A DNA stretch of 64,000 bases, from contig CM073322.1 in NCBI GenBank assembly GCA_037043015.1, positions 23,278,364 through 23,342,363 on the forward strand, in the 5' to 3' direction. Of this stretch, positions 1 to 12,174 are shown piece after piece (within the stretch, counting starts at the first letter, position 1; each line of letters starts with the position of its first letter). Under the pieces are notes generated by a model, which saw only the letters and a program-made list of their open reading frames with translations, was not told the origin of the DNA and did no database searches. The stretch is from Bryum argenteum. Its lineage: Eukaryota > Streptophyta > Bryopsida > Bryales > Bryaceae. The translations under genes were made by a program, and so were the position numbers.

Positions 1-355
1 CTCTAGGTTTGTAGGTTTTGAGAGAGTCATGAATCACGTTCACAAGTATGTTTCACGTTAGTTCATAACCTATTGAGGCTCGATTGGAGAAGGAATCGCA
101 CCACCATGAAGTATTCAAACACTACTGTACCAGTTTGAATATCCTGCAAAAAGAAGTTGGGGGTAACTGATCCGTGGCACATGATGTATTGAAATTTGCT
201 AAATCCTGACTCGTAAATCCAAACATCCTCACAACAAGTGCGAGTGCCGGACATGGTGGAGAAAGCTCTTGTATTTTATCTGTGTAGTAAAGGTTTTCCA
301 GTTTATTCGCGTCTAGAAAAGAAAACAAACATCCTCACAACTTGTCAGCTACTTA
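1..355. other. intergenic, no gene seen
   Basis: AT-rich sequence with only short, unconvincing open frames on both strands. No splice-linked coding pattern or known motif was seen up to the element that starts at 356. Confidence 0.5.
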
Positions 356-655
356 TTAAGGTAGACAGACCTACAACCGACACCTTAAGGATTTTAGCAC
401 ATGATATTAAGGTATATATATTTTTTAGAATTTTTCATGTGTGCAAACATAAGGTTCTTGTTGAATGCAAAAAGTTTTGTGATTTTATTTGCATTATTCA
501 AATAGTTATAATTGTTTGAAGTGAAAAGTTGCTTGCGACCTAAAACCGATCTCATGCTCAAATATACAAATGAGGTACATCTGTCCTTTCAAAATCTAGG
601 AATTGGGCTAGATCGGTTATTGGTCGCCTGTCGGTTTTGGGTCTGTCTACCTTAA
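356..655. mobile_element. 300-bp MITE with TTAA target sites
   Basis: The element starts with TTAA (356-359) followed by GGTAGACAGACC and ends with the inverted copy GGTCTGTCTACC followed by TTAA (652-655). The inverted repeats extend about 25 bases with a few mismatches (ACCTACAACCGACA at the left against ACCCAAAACCGACA at the right). No coding frame lies inside. TTAA on both sides suggests target-site duplication of TTAA. Its terminal sequence differs from the CCC(C)TAAA family found elsewhere in the window, so it is a separate family. Confidence 0.6.
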
Positions 656-691
656 GGTTCCGCTACAACTCACAACTCTTGTGAGTTCAGA

Positions 692-996
692 GAGAGTGCT
701 TAAAACTAGAGTGGTACCAATAATGGAGCACTAGGCTTCTTCACCCGTAGGTACATAAAAGCTTCTTCACTCAACAGTAGTGTTGTACTCACAGCAAACA
801 TTATAGGGTTGCAGAATTAGGGCACCATTTTAGAAACACACATGATGATCACCTTCAAAAATTGACAGCACTTTGTAGAAGAGATTGAAATTCACAAATC
901 TACTATGACTATCCTTCCATTTACTTTTCTCAAACATGAAAATTGCTTACACTGGTCACTTCTCTACAGATTAGTAAGCCATTATTGAGCACTCTC
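692..996. mobile_element. MITE family G, copy 1
   Basis: Bounded by GAGAGTGCT on the left and AGCACTCTC on the right. An inner inverted patch reads AATAATGGAGCAC on one side and CCATTATTGAGCAC on the other. Related copies are seen near 10050-10345 and at 30022-30298, the latter in the opposite orientation. It is short and has no coding frame, so it is non-autonomous. Confidence 0.55.
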
Positions 997-3948
997 CCTC
1001 CACTTCAATATAATTTTCATGAGCAACAGCAGAACTGAACCCCAATACTTCTTAACAATGATCGGGAGAAACCGATGGCTAGTGTATTATCAGCCGATGG
1101 ATTTAGATCACTGGCCGGTCCATTTATGAAACCACCGGCTAAGAACCGATGAAAATTACAAATAAATTTCTATTCTCAGTATAAAATAAGAATAAATATT
1201 GCCGGAAGAAATCTGTGAAAACCGATTAGGTGTGGGAAATACCGGTTATTAGCCAGTAAAAGTCAGAACATTCCCCGAACCCTGCTTCTTGAGTCTGAAA
1301 TATTTGGCAATAATTCACTGAAAAGCGCTGGTTCCGAAAGATTCAAAGAAATTATAAAAGTGATGAATTGATGTGTCCTAAAAGCAGATCATTCAACGTT
1401 GGTACTACACAAGAGAGAATGGTGGAATGAGTCCATATCCCAAGGACGAATCTTTCCATTTGTACAAGTTCGTGGCAATACTCGTGCACAAGGTAGTGAA
1501 TGTTTGGTCATTTGGTAGGAAGGAGGCTGTGAATTTGCTGCGAAGAAGTACACTACGTTGTCCTTGTGCATAAAGCGGCAAATCCCTATGACCACAACCA
1601 TTGGTTTTTAAAGTGATTTAGTTTCGGCTAGAATAACATGACTATGCGGGAGAAAGTTGGAGTACTTAGGATGAATCTTTCTTAGCAAGTTTGGAGTATG
1701 TTATACTTCAAAGTAATATCTATTTTATGTATTGCTCTCGTAACTTCGAAATTCACCATATTTTGAGATTTAACACATTAAGTAGTTAACAAGATAGCTT
1801 CGAGTAACCATATTGACTTCAATCTTCATCCCATGCCAATTTTTTGACGGTACTTGTTGGGTTGGAGCCATGATCAAGTTCATTTTTAGTGGTAAAATCC
1901 TACAATCAATACAATTGGCATGAGTTTATGGCATGTATTTTTGTACAAGCAGTTTTGTTTGGTGTTGAAACATAAGACATGTCTTGTGATTGCAAGCCAA
2001 TTTTGAATATAATTCATATTTCATGTATTTCTTTAGGATGAAGTCCAATAACTTTCCATTTGGAGGTTACTTCATTGGAAATGTTTTGGTATTGAATATA
2101 TTATTATACAAAAACTAGTATGATTCCCGTCGTCCCGCTGGGAAAGGACTTTACATGGTACTTTTAAAAAAGTATCTCGTGTCTACCATTTCCTCAAACG
2201 GTTTTTTATCTCCCTTTTTCTCTCTCTTTATTCATATTTTTCTAATACAAAAAAGAAGGTAGGTAGGTTGGTAAGTTCGTAGGTTGGTAGGTTGGTACAT
2301 TGGTGGGTAGGAAGGATTTCCGAACAGTATTTTATTACAGAAGTAGATTACACTGACGAATACATTGTCCTTGAGGAGCAGGAGCCGTGTATTCTTTATT
2401 GATTGTCTCCTTTCAACTTTATTTGTTGAGTTACATTCTCATTAAGCTCTAAATTTTGTAGTAGAATTGTAACTCAATGTAGGATGTCACAATGATATAA
2501 CATGTTTGGGGCCAAAATAACCATTTTTGGTAATTTTTTTGATATGAGGCTTTTTAAATTTCTTGTTCCTATGTGAACTAGGAAACATGTTTATGCGAGT
2601 CTTACGATCGTACAACCTGAAAACCTCAAGATTATTGATTATTTACATGGAGGTATGCTCTAATTTAACTACAAACAAGGGTGATCTTTGACGATAGAAA
2701 TGGCATGTGAGGAATAATTGGATTGAAAAACCCTATTTACATGTTCAAAAAACAAAACTTTAAAAAAATGTAAAATTTCTACTGACTTTTCAAAGTTCTA
2801 TGATTTAAATGATTTGGGGCAGATTCGGTTTGCAAACTTTGATCGAGAATATCTCCTAAAGTATTAGGAATTTTGAAGCTCGAAAGGACTCATCGGAGAG
2901 GTATGCAAAAACTTTCCACCTTGGAAAAGGTTTCAACTTCATGCAAGCTCAATTTAAAAAACCATAGGCCTCATTCAACTTTAGGGGATAATAGCAATTT
3001 TACTCCAAAGGGTAACCGATACAATTTGAGAATCCTTTTTTGACAAGCAAGTACACAAAGTACTCAATAGTCAAAAACTTCAATGTCATCGGAGAACTAA
3101 TCACCATGAAGCTGCCTTCCGAGTAATTATCACCACATTTGCATTGACAAAGTAAAAAGCGGCAACACGCGATCTCCGAAGGAGCCTTGCAGATGGTGGA
3201 AGAAAACGTGGAGTACATGGCAATCATCTACTAAGCAGAGATAAGCAGGAATGCTTCAACAGGGGTAGACAGTCAATCAAGTGCATGATCGAGGAACCAG
3301 CAAATTAAAGGCTCAGTGAGACAACCGCAAAGTAGCTTGAATCGTCGTTCAAAGCTCCATTGCAGGCGCCGGTAAGCAGGACTTGCAAGCGGACACCACA
3401 GTAAACGTGTTCCTCGAGCTCCATAAACAAGCAACAAGTCGAAGTACGTCGGAAAAGAAGCTCTACAATTTGTAGGTACAGTAAGTTAGTACTAGGTTAG
3501 CTAGCAGCTGCTTCCTTCGAAGCGCTTCCGTGGCAACCGGTAAAGAAATCCCGGAAACCACTTGTAAATGCAACAATGGTTGACCTCCACGAAGTGAAGC
3601 CCCACTAGACAGCGTCCCCGTTGACGTTTTCATGAGAATTCAGACAGTCTTTCAACAGGCACATCATGATGATGGTGGCGGTTCCATGCGATTTATCAAT
3701 CACCGGCTACGCGCATGTACACAACAAACAATCAACAATACAGGTAGTGGACTTATATTTTACTCATTGAAAAGGTAGGCCCCCAGGTGGATGTACAGTG
3801 TAATTTAGTCAAGTGCTCTAAAGGTGCTCCTTAGGTGGACTTGGGAGCATGATGAGGTTCATGAGTATTCTTCAGATTCTTTGCCGGTCCGGTACAGCTA
3901 GCTACTGTTTACTCTTTTGTTCTCGTTTCTCTCGAAAGCCCATCTTTT
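997..3948. other. gene-free AT-rich stretch with decayed repeats
   Basis: No gene was found. The stretch holds a GGTTGGTAGG-type low-complexity patch near 2262-2312. It also holds a decayed relative of the TTAA element family (about 2490-2990, ending in CTTTAGGGGATAA) and short repeats of an ACCGATGG-like word between 1070 and 1250. The part from 3200 to 3780 is less AT-rich but carries no long or splice-linked frame. Confidence 0.45.
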
Positions 3949-4321
3949 TTAACCCTGAAGTCAAGGCCGACCCGAATTACGTCGATTTGCCTTTGGTCAG
4001 TCTTTGGTCTGCTTGACTGAATCACTGAATGTAGATCTCATGAAGTTGGAACCCTAAGCAGGTTGTTGAGTTTTTCCATGTACCTTTTCCAAAAAGTCAT
4101 CTCATGCTTTTAAATTCCTCATACTTCAAGACTGAGATGTTCACTGTCAAAGTTTGAAAACACTACTTGAACCATGCCAATAATTGTGGTATATGTTCAT
4201 TTATTCTCAAAATCTGCCCAAAATTGATTAAAACGCAGAAACTTCAAAAATTCACCAAAAATTGAGGTTATATTTTTCTTCAAGTTTTGTTTTTTAAATA
4301 TGTAGAAAAGGTAATAAGGCA

Positions 4322-4364
<43 letters not shown>

Positions 4365-4877
4365 GGATTATCAATCAGATAATTATTAACATGCCTTTTA
4401 ATTGTCAAAAATGGGCCTTTAAATTTGTATTTTGAATTTTAGCATACCTCCATGTGAATACTCAAGCAATTCTATAGGGTTTAGAGGTTGTATGAGGGGT
4501 AAAAATTGCATAGGCACTTTCTTAACTCACCTAGGAACAAGGCTTTGAAGAGCCTAAAACCAAATTTTCTTCTAAAAATGATTTTTTAGCCCCCAAAACA
4601 ATACTTTGCCGTTTTACAACATGGATTATATTTTTTAATTTCAATTTTTTCTTCAATTTTGAACATTACAATCTCACAAATGGAGAAGAATTTGAATCTA
4701 AGATTCGGTATCCATCTACATGTACTATAATACTATTTATATAATAGATCCTACATTTTCATACTTTCAAATTTTTGAATTCTGACAAATTTTGATCTTG
4801 CATGGAAAGAGGGCAGTTTTAAGGGTAAAGCTTGCAAATAGTGCCCTGAAACTTCAGAGCTTAAACTTCAGGATTAA
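3949..4877. mobile_element. TTAA-flanked element, about 929 bp
   Basis: The left end is TTAA then CCCTGAAGTC (from 3949). The right end is the approximate inverse AACTTCAGGATTAA, finishing at 4877. The interior is homologous to the interiors of the elements near 17.1, 46, 61-63 kb; shared words include CATACCTCCATGTGAATA and AATCTCACAAATGGAGA. It contains a long poly-T run and no coding capacity. It belongs to the CCC(C)TAAA family. Confidence 0.55.
4325..4363 (+). repeat. poly(T) tract, 39 bases
   Basis: An uninterrupted T run inside the TTAA-flanked element. It is probably a slippage-expanded homopolymer rather than a retroposon tail, because the element continues homologously on both sides. 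Confidence 0.8.
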
Positions 4878-5463
4878 TGCAACGAAATTCGAAGTGTCTG
4901 ATTTCCATAGAGAAGCTTGGTATACAAGTGGGAATCACAAAGCCTGAGATGGTGAGGTCGATATCGATCCCGTGTACTGGGATGGCCACGTATGGGTGCG
5001 TCACGCCGCATGTGAGCGAGTTCGAGGATGTGCAAATAAAAAAAACCTGTCAGAACAGAATCGTCAACGCACGGGCACAGTCCCGAAGATTCAGAGAAGG
5101 ATATTTTAAGAGACGAAGATTGCAAGACCGTGGATTTGTAGGCAACAACTGTAGTCACCGGAACTGATCGAAGCAACCTAGCTACAAGTCCGATTGTAGC
5201 TCTAGATCTTCGAGGGTGTCTGTATTGAGCAGAGCGCGTAAGTCAGCTTGAACGGGAGCCTTGGGCGTCAATCAGTTATCAGTGGGACCTAGTTGTAGGC
5301 TACGTTCCTCGACTAGGTTGTTCTTGGAGGCCGAAACTTGAGATCAAAGGCATCGACGTTTGAAGCAATTGTTCATCCACTTCTGTAAGTCAGCAAATAA
5401 ATAATCGGAAGAATTCGAATACTAGCGGTGCCTGTCTGCTGACCATGCGGGTACATCTGTACT
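4878..5463. other. intergenic region upstream of the laccase gene
   Basis: Base composition rises towards 50% G+C here. Both strands carry open frames of about 95-100 codons between 4874 and 5176, but they overlap each other antisense and show no recognisable motif. I treat them as chance frames and the region as promoter-distal flank. Confidence 0.35.
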
Positions 5464-5470
5464 TATAAAA
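5464..5470 (+). promoter_or_regulatory. possible TATA box of the laccase gene
   Basis: TATAAAA followed by a C-rich stretch lies about 680 bases before the laccase start codon. A plausible 5'-UTR intron, from a GTGAGTTT donor near 5980 to a TTTATAG acceptor near 6101, would shorten the leader. The placement is inferred only. Confidence 0.25.
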
Positions 5471-6147
5471 CACACCCCTTATGCTGTCCCATACTACAAC
5501 TCGAGCCACTCCGGCTCGGATAAAGTGCTCAAGAGCGGAGTACTAGTACCAAGTACCGCAGCACGTTAATGACGGACCAGGTTGAGACTTTCAGTAAGAT
5601 TCAGCTAGCTTTTTCTGACACAACTTTGGCGTTTTGCGCCTGAGGACACAATCATTCATGGTAACGGGTACCCAGCTAGCCACAGTCCATTCTACGTCGA
5701 TAATACACGGCTTCTGTTTTCGAGATCGACTTAATATCTAGGTAACACAAGATTAAAACGTGGAAGTCGAGCTGTCGTATCGTTTCAATGTGTTGAGTGC
5801 TTGAGGATATGGAGAACTCAAGCCATTCGAGAACGGAGTTACAGTGGATTGATGTAAATGTTCTGGACCTTGTTGTTGCAGACATAATCAAGGAAGAGTA
5901 CGCCTGTGGATTAGTTGTGCGTAGCTGAACTACTTTCGCTGCCGACAGTCGGCGAGGAGAACACCATCTTTTGGCAGCTCGTGAGTTTGACTTGCTCTTT
6001 GAATGTAATTATGATCTTTTCTAGCGAATTGATACACACCGAGCTTCTGTAATCACTTCATCACAGCTGTCGTAGTTTCTGAAAATGTTGCTTGATTTAT
6101 AGGCTCAGACGAAAGCTCGGAGTCGAGAGTGGTGACGAGTTTCGAAA

Positions 6148-8538
6148 ATGGCTAGTACCACGGCCAGATACTCTGTGTCGGCCGTGGCTGTGATCGTTGT
6201 ATTGATCGCCGGATTTGCTCAGCGCTCGTCGGCAGAAACACACTATTACGATTGGACTGTAAGTGTTCCATGACTCTCTAATCCACTACTCCATTTCGAG
6301 TTAAGCAAATTCGGGAAACGTGCTAGCAGAGTTTCAACAATCTAGATTGCCTTTAGAAACTTTGAGACCGGTGCTTTTGAAATTTTTGTACGAAAGTCTT
6401 CACATAATTGCCTAGAATTAGGACCGAGCGTTGAAAAATTTCTCTCATCATGGAGTCCTTCATGAGCTGCTTCTTCAAGAAACGTAGCCGTCAAGTGCAG
6501 TGCTCAAAATTGTTGATCGGCCGGTGGACTCCGAAGAGCCTGACTTGTAACACGTATGGTGCAGATTGAAAACGCAACATTCACGAAGGATTGTCATACT
6601 GTCACCGTTCCCACAGTGAACGGTCAGTTGCCGGGACCCACAATCGAGGTTACTGAAGGCGATACACTTGTTATCAAGGTGACCAACAAGCAGGTCCACC
6701 CTGTTACTTTGCACTGGTAAGGCTCTATCAGCGAAAGCTGGTGAATTCTTGCAAGTTTTCAAACACCAAATTTTCTGTCGGTGAGGTCTTTTCGATCTCT
6801 GACGGGTCTATCTGTTTGCCAGGCATGGACTTAGACAGTTCGGGACGAACTACGCGGACGGGCCCGCATACATCACACAGTGTCCAATCCAGCAAGGAAA
6901 TTCTTTCACCTACGAATTCACAGTGAACGACAACCGCGGAACGTTTTGGTACCACGCTCATATCTCCTGGTTGAGAGCCACTGTCCACGGCGCCTTGATC
7001 ATCCATCCCAAGAAGACTCCGCCATATGGCGCGGTGGAAGCCGAGATACCTATTGTACTTGGTAAGTCGCCATTCCCATATCAATCGCTCGCTACTTACA
7101 ATTAATAATCGTACTTAGTCGTTAACCACTGTACTCACTTGGCTGTGCAGGTGAATGGTTTGGTATACCTCCGAATCAGTATGAACAAGTCTTCATCAAC
7201 GCAGTTATGCCGACGGAGAATATAACCACTATTACGCCTACTGTCAACGGCAATCCGGGACCGAAGTATGGATGCTCCAAAGGTGAGCGTTCTATGTCCA
7301 ATCTTTGGGTACTTCTGAAAATATTTCAGAGGTATGGTTGTGGTCTGTTATTAATCTGATGTGAAAATCTGCCAGGTGCCACAACCACGTACAAGTTGAA
7401 ACCGAACAAGACGTACCTGCTCCGTCTCATTAACGCGGCCATGAACAACAACTACTACTTTCGAGTCGGTGGCCATAAAGTTACAGTTGTTGGCGCTGAC
7501 GGAAACTATCTGGAACCGTTCCGGACAAACTTGGTCGCATTTACGCCTGGACAAACTACGGACGTGCTTCTGATTACGAGCAAGACCAAAGGTCTGTCAA
7601 CACACAAACTTGCTAAAGATTCAAGATTCTTGCTCACTGTAAGTGATTTGAATGCTGAGCTGGGTTTAATTGTTGTCTGTGCAGGAAAATACTACTTCGG
7701 GTTTGATGTCGGGCCGATTCCACTCGGAATTGGCTTCCCGCCTCCGTCGATTTCCGCACTCGGCCTGTTCGAATACACAAACTCCCCAGCCTCATTCACA
7801 CCGATTGTCCCCTCGTTTCCGAAGAATCTGACACTCAAGCCCATGGACAAGTACGTTGCGAAACTGAAGGGGCATGGACCATACACGCTCCCGAAGACGC
7901 TTGACCAGGACTTAATTTACACGTCGAACGTAGCGTTGACGGCTTGTTTTCCGAGTGAGCGTTGCGCAACCGGAATAAAGGTCGCGGGTACGATCCAGAA
8001 CACTACTTTTGACGAGCCCACGACGACATCGATACTCGAAGCGTACGCGACCGGTGCCAACGGAGTTTACGAGAACAACTTCGGACCGGACAAGCCGCCA
8101 TCGCTAAACATCAGACTGGACATTCAGGACCCGAATTACTTGAACTGCAAGCGGGGGACGAAAACGAAGACCTTCCATTATAATGATACTGTGCAGATTG
8201 TGATACAAAATGTGTTTGCGGCCGGTTTGCTCGATCATCCGTTTCATCTCCACGGCCACGACTTTTACGTCGTCGGCCGTGGGTATGGAATCTACGATCC
8301 AGCCAAGGACCAGGCGAACTTCAACCTCGTGAACCCGCCTCTGTTCAACACTTTCGCGCTTCCGAACGGTGGGTGGTTTGCCATGCGGTTCCGAGCTGAC
8401 AATCCTGGTGTTTGGCTCATGCACTGTCACTTCGAGAGACACAAAACGTGGGGGATGATGACAGTGTTTATAACTGAGAACGGTGGGGGTCATGTTCTTG
8501 AACCTCCCCTCCATCCTATGCCCAGCTGCGCTGCCTGA
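6148..8538 (+). CDS. laccase-like multicopper oxidase, 567 aa, six exons
   Basis: Exons: 6148-6258, 6565-6716, 6823-7061, 7151-7282, 7376-7591, 7685-8538. This is a secreted blue copper oxidase of the plant laccase family, which oxidises phenolics with reduction of O2 to water in the cell wall. The start codon precedes a signal peptide of about 29 residues. All copper-ligand blocks are present: HWHG (87-90, its Trp codon split by intron 2), HAH (132-134), HPFHLHGH, and HCHFERH (530-536). The residue ten positions after the type-1 copper Cys531 is Met541, where many plant laccases have Leu, so a lower redox potential is possible. Length and intron positions fit plant laccases. The last intron (7592-7684, 93 nt) has a weak GTCTGT donor, is a multiple of three and has no stop, so a retained form would add 31 residues. 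The substrate is unknown. Confidence 0.93.
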
Positions 8539-8637
8539 ATTCGATCGATGCTTGAATCGATCGTTCCAACTGACTGTAGGCTGAGATTAGATTAGATCAT
8601 TGATTTCTTACTGATAGAGCATTCTTTGTAATTAACA

Positions 8638-8663
8638 AAGCGCACCGTTTCCATGGTGCGCTT
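8638..8663 (+). other. stem-loop just after the laccase gene
   Basis: AAGCGCACC pairs perfectly with GGTGCGCTT around an 8-base loop, about 100 bases beyond the stop codon and probably in the 3' UTR. Outer bases CAAAG and CTTTG nearly extend the stem. It may affect mRNA stability or 3'-end formation. Confidence 0.5.
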
Positions 8664-10049
8664 CTTTGATTGGCTACTGCTCTTGCCAACAGTTGAGCAG
8701 TGGTAGTGGCAAGTCGATAGCAATGAAAATTTCAAGCCTTGTACCACCATATCGATCTGCAACTTTTCCTTCTGTTACATCGTATTCCTCTCCAGTACTG
8801 TCAAGGAAAATACTTAGGTCATTGTGCCATTTGAGAAAATTGACATTTTCAAGCTCAACATGGAAACAAGAGCACACGATTAGACAAGGTAGAAGAGAGA
8901 CCGACCCCCAAGATTGTCTGTAAAAGATGTCGATGAACCTTCCCAATGCATGAATGGTCATAGACGACTATACAGTCTCGATCTGGTGCCGTGATCCACT
9001 ATTACGTGCACACGTGACCCAGCTGTCCAACACCACGATCATCCATTTTAATTCAAAAAAGCTAAATCTGCATTCATTTCAGGAAATTACAGAAAAATGA
9101 ACCTCCCCAAATGACTCAGACTCCAATTCTCTGTAGAATCCAAGCAGATATTGACGTACTTCTCTATGAATTTCGATTTCCTTTTCTTCTCACCTTCTCT
9201 CCTCACCTTTCTAGCTGCACAAAGGCACCAGTATAACAGAGAGAATCTAATGAATGACTTGGACCGCATTTAATGAAATGGATATTTTTTGGAATGAAAT
9301 GAAAAACTCAGTAACCCAATACGAATTTTGCATTCAGCAGCTGTAACTTTGTTCTTTAGAAGTAAAGCTTAAAGAGCATCTATTGAACTGTACCGGTAAC
9401 GTTGGGACTTTGTGTGCTTCGGTTTCCTAGGAAACTGTCACTGAGCCGTTACGACGTGCACTTTGAATTCTACCCGCTCTTCCACAATTTGGACACAATT
9501 ACGAAGCCAGCTCTAGTATTAAGGTTACCGGAGTACAGGATTATATCTGTATGTTCAAACTACTTCGGGCTGAATTTATATGTACCTATAGACTATTTTT
9601 CGTACTTGGAAATATCCATCAACAAAAGATTCTAAATACTTTAGAAGCATGTAAAATTTATATGTATGACTTTGGAAGCATGTAAAATTCATATGTATGT
9701 GAAAGATTCTTGGAACAAATACGGCATATTCTCTGTACTATGGTAACAGTGACTAATATGGGTGATTTGTCTTACCTTGAGCACCAGTGTTGCAAGTGGA
9801 CCATTTTCTTCAAGACTAGAAAATATATAAAGTATAGAAAACATTCTTGTGAATTCCTTTCCTCGGTGATATAGAAGTGATGTATGAACTATGAAAGTTA
9901 TGATCCTTGCTTCATAATTCACTTAAACATGACAAAACTGACATCATTAAATCAAAAGGCCACCCATATACAACCACCAATATCTAATGATGTTGTATAT
10001 GACACCTCGTCATTGCAATATTCATCATAACTTCATTAAGACATTGTTA
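8664..10049. other. gene-free stretch
   Basis: No supported gene. A short direct duplication (GAAGCATGTAAAAT...ATATGTATG, two copies) lies at about 9645-9700. Confidence 0.45.
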
Positions 10050-10345
10050 TGGTATGGTACTCTATAATGGCTCAATTTTCAGCACAAGAAATCTACAGGG
10101 ATGTCACCAGTACAAGCAATTTTCGTGCATTGGGAAAACTGGTAGAAGAATAGAGCAAGTGGAATCATCATTTTCGGACTCTTCTACAATGAGTTATGAA
10201 TTTTTGAAGTTGAAAGTAGAGGTGTTCCTAAAATGGTGCCCTAAAAAGATACCCTATAATGTCTGCGGTGAGTATATGATACTATTGCGTGGGGAATCTA
10301 TTATGTACCTCTGACTCAAGATTACTAGGGCTCCATTTTCGGCAC
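10050..10345. mobile_element. MITE family G, copy 2 (decayed)
   Basis: Homologous along its length to 30022-30298 and, inverted, to 692-996. Shared words include CTAAAATGGTGCCCTAA, GTCTGCGGTGAGTA and AGGGCTCCATT. Ends are approximate because the terminal GAGAGTGCT motif is worn. Confidence 0.45.
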
Positions 10346-12055
10346 TGCGCCATTTTTGGCACTGCTACCATAAGTCATTATGAACACTTGTAGTCATAGT
10401 GAACTCTACAATTCATGAAAAACACCTCTTCTTAAATTCAGCAAATGTTAGGGGACTTATGGACATTTCATAGGAACTAGGATTGCATTCTTTTCCACTT
10501 ACTTGGACAAAAACATGTACCTACTGTACCTCGGTACTTACAAAGATGTCTCCCTATTGTATGCAATACAAGAGTGGAAGGCAATGAGATCTCCATCTCG
10601 TGTGGAGTACAAGAGTGGGAATCAATAAAGTTCAATGAGAGCCAATGAGCTTTGAGGCATTTACGGTCAACCCAAGTACATCTTGAATGCATCCATAGTC
10701 CTCTTTCCCAAGGTCTAAGTGTTTCTTATCATATTAATCCAACGATAATCAAAACATTTTCCCTTGTCCTATCATCTACATAAATTCCATATGATAATAA
10801 TAGTCGACTACACTTTAAAAAAAAAAAAAAAAAAAACACTAGTTGTGAGGTTTCAAATCACGGTTTGTTTTTTCTTTCTTTCCCTCCCTCTTAGCGACAC
10901 AACTTCTCAATCCTTGTTTGTCCTATATTGTTTCTTCGATGGGGAAACGAGCGTAGTTATATAGTGTCCACCCTCGAGAGGGTGAAGTAGTATTGTTCCA
11001 ATTTCCCCTTGTCCGGTAGTCATCAGGATATTAGCATTACAAAGGACACTTCATTCACGCCGGCTCCTAAGAAAGGGACTGTAGTTTTTATCTATCTTTC
11101 TTCACGGGGCACTCTTCAATCAAACGTGAACACTAAACCAGTTCCAAGTCAAAAAATTTAAAACGAGTCAGAGAAATTCTTTCAAGTTTAAGATATCGAT
11201 GAGGAATCTGTCACGTCTCAAACTCATCGTAATAACAAGTACTATGGTTGACAAAAAGGATTAAACTACTACTTAATATTCTCTTTTGTTGTATGTTGAC
11301 CGAACTAACTCTTTCTGGTAGAATATATGTTGATCATCGACAAACAAGTGGGGGTCAGTTTACTACCTTACAGTCCAAGATCGAAAGTGGTCAATGGCGT
11401 GGTCTTGGTGAGAGTGTATGGGGACCATAACTGACCTTGTGTGTTTGTTTGTGTGCAATCCTGATATGGCACAAGATCACAACATAAATCAGTACTACAG
11501 TGTAAACTGCACATGTGGATTTGACCATTTGTGGATCTGCCAACAAAGATTGGTGCTATGACAGAGCATTGTTTGTCATTGACTGTATCGATGCACGACC
11601 AAGTTGTAGAGTGTATACAAATCCTTCAGTTCTTCTTTTTGTGTGCTACATTGACAGGCAATCCTCTGACCTGATAGAAGACAAATCTACCCAGTGATAG
11701 ATTTGAGAGAATCTACTGGACGATTATAACAAGAGATAGAGTACAATATAATAATCACTGTGAATTTTGATAAATGAATAGTAAATGTAGCGTGCTTGTC
11801 ATGTCACAAGTAGATCGATTCGAGAATAGGATAGTAAATTTCGTCATGCAGATGTTGATTAGGTGTAGGATACAGTAATCACAACTAACACCAAACTCGA
11901 ACAGTCAAGTGCAACTCTGATTGTTGATTATAGTAAGATAACCAAAAACTGAAAATTGACGGTGTTAACAAATGAGATGCAAAGTCTGCATGCCTCTCGG
12001 TTTAAGATATGCAGCATAGCCTCGCTTCGCTCGATTACTAGTGTTGTCTTATCAA
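10346..12055. other. gene-free stretch
   Basis: No coding region was recognised. It holds a poly-A run of 20 bases at 10817-10836. A word near 11045-11075 (GACACTTCATTCAC, then CCGGCTCC) recurs near 63940-63970 and probably marks the edge of a dispersed repeat. Confidence 0.45.
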
Positions 12056-12174
12056 ACAAAATTCCTATTCATTTGACAAAACACAATTTAGATGAGATGT
12101 ACATTTGATACACTTAGACGTCTTAGATGTACATCTCATCTAAATTGTGTTTATCAAATGAATAGGAATTTTGT
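12056..12174. repeat. near-perfect hairpin, arms of about 48 bp
   Basis: The left arm (12056-12104) and right arm (12127-12174) are reverse complements except for one small difference (GTTTTGTC against GTTTATC). They are separated by a 22-base loop that contains AGACGTCT. A transcript would fold into an almost continuous 48-bp duplex. It could be a young foldback element or a small-RNA precursor. No terminal target-site duplication was clear. Confidence 0.7.

Noticed and set aside
4325-4363. Poly(T) as the tail of a minus-strand retroposon
   Set aside because: Sequence homologous to other TTAA elements continues on both sides, so the run is internal.
7396-8538. A 380-codon uninterrupted laccase frame as a single exon
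   Set aside because: It reads through 93 nt with no family match; splicing 7591 to 7685 restores the expected TKGKYYFGF junction. Retention is kept as a minor-isoform possibility.
8638-8663. Stem-loop as a bacterial-type terminator
   Set aside because: The surrounding genes are spliced nuclear plant genes and no T-run follows the stem.
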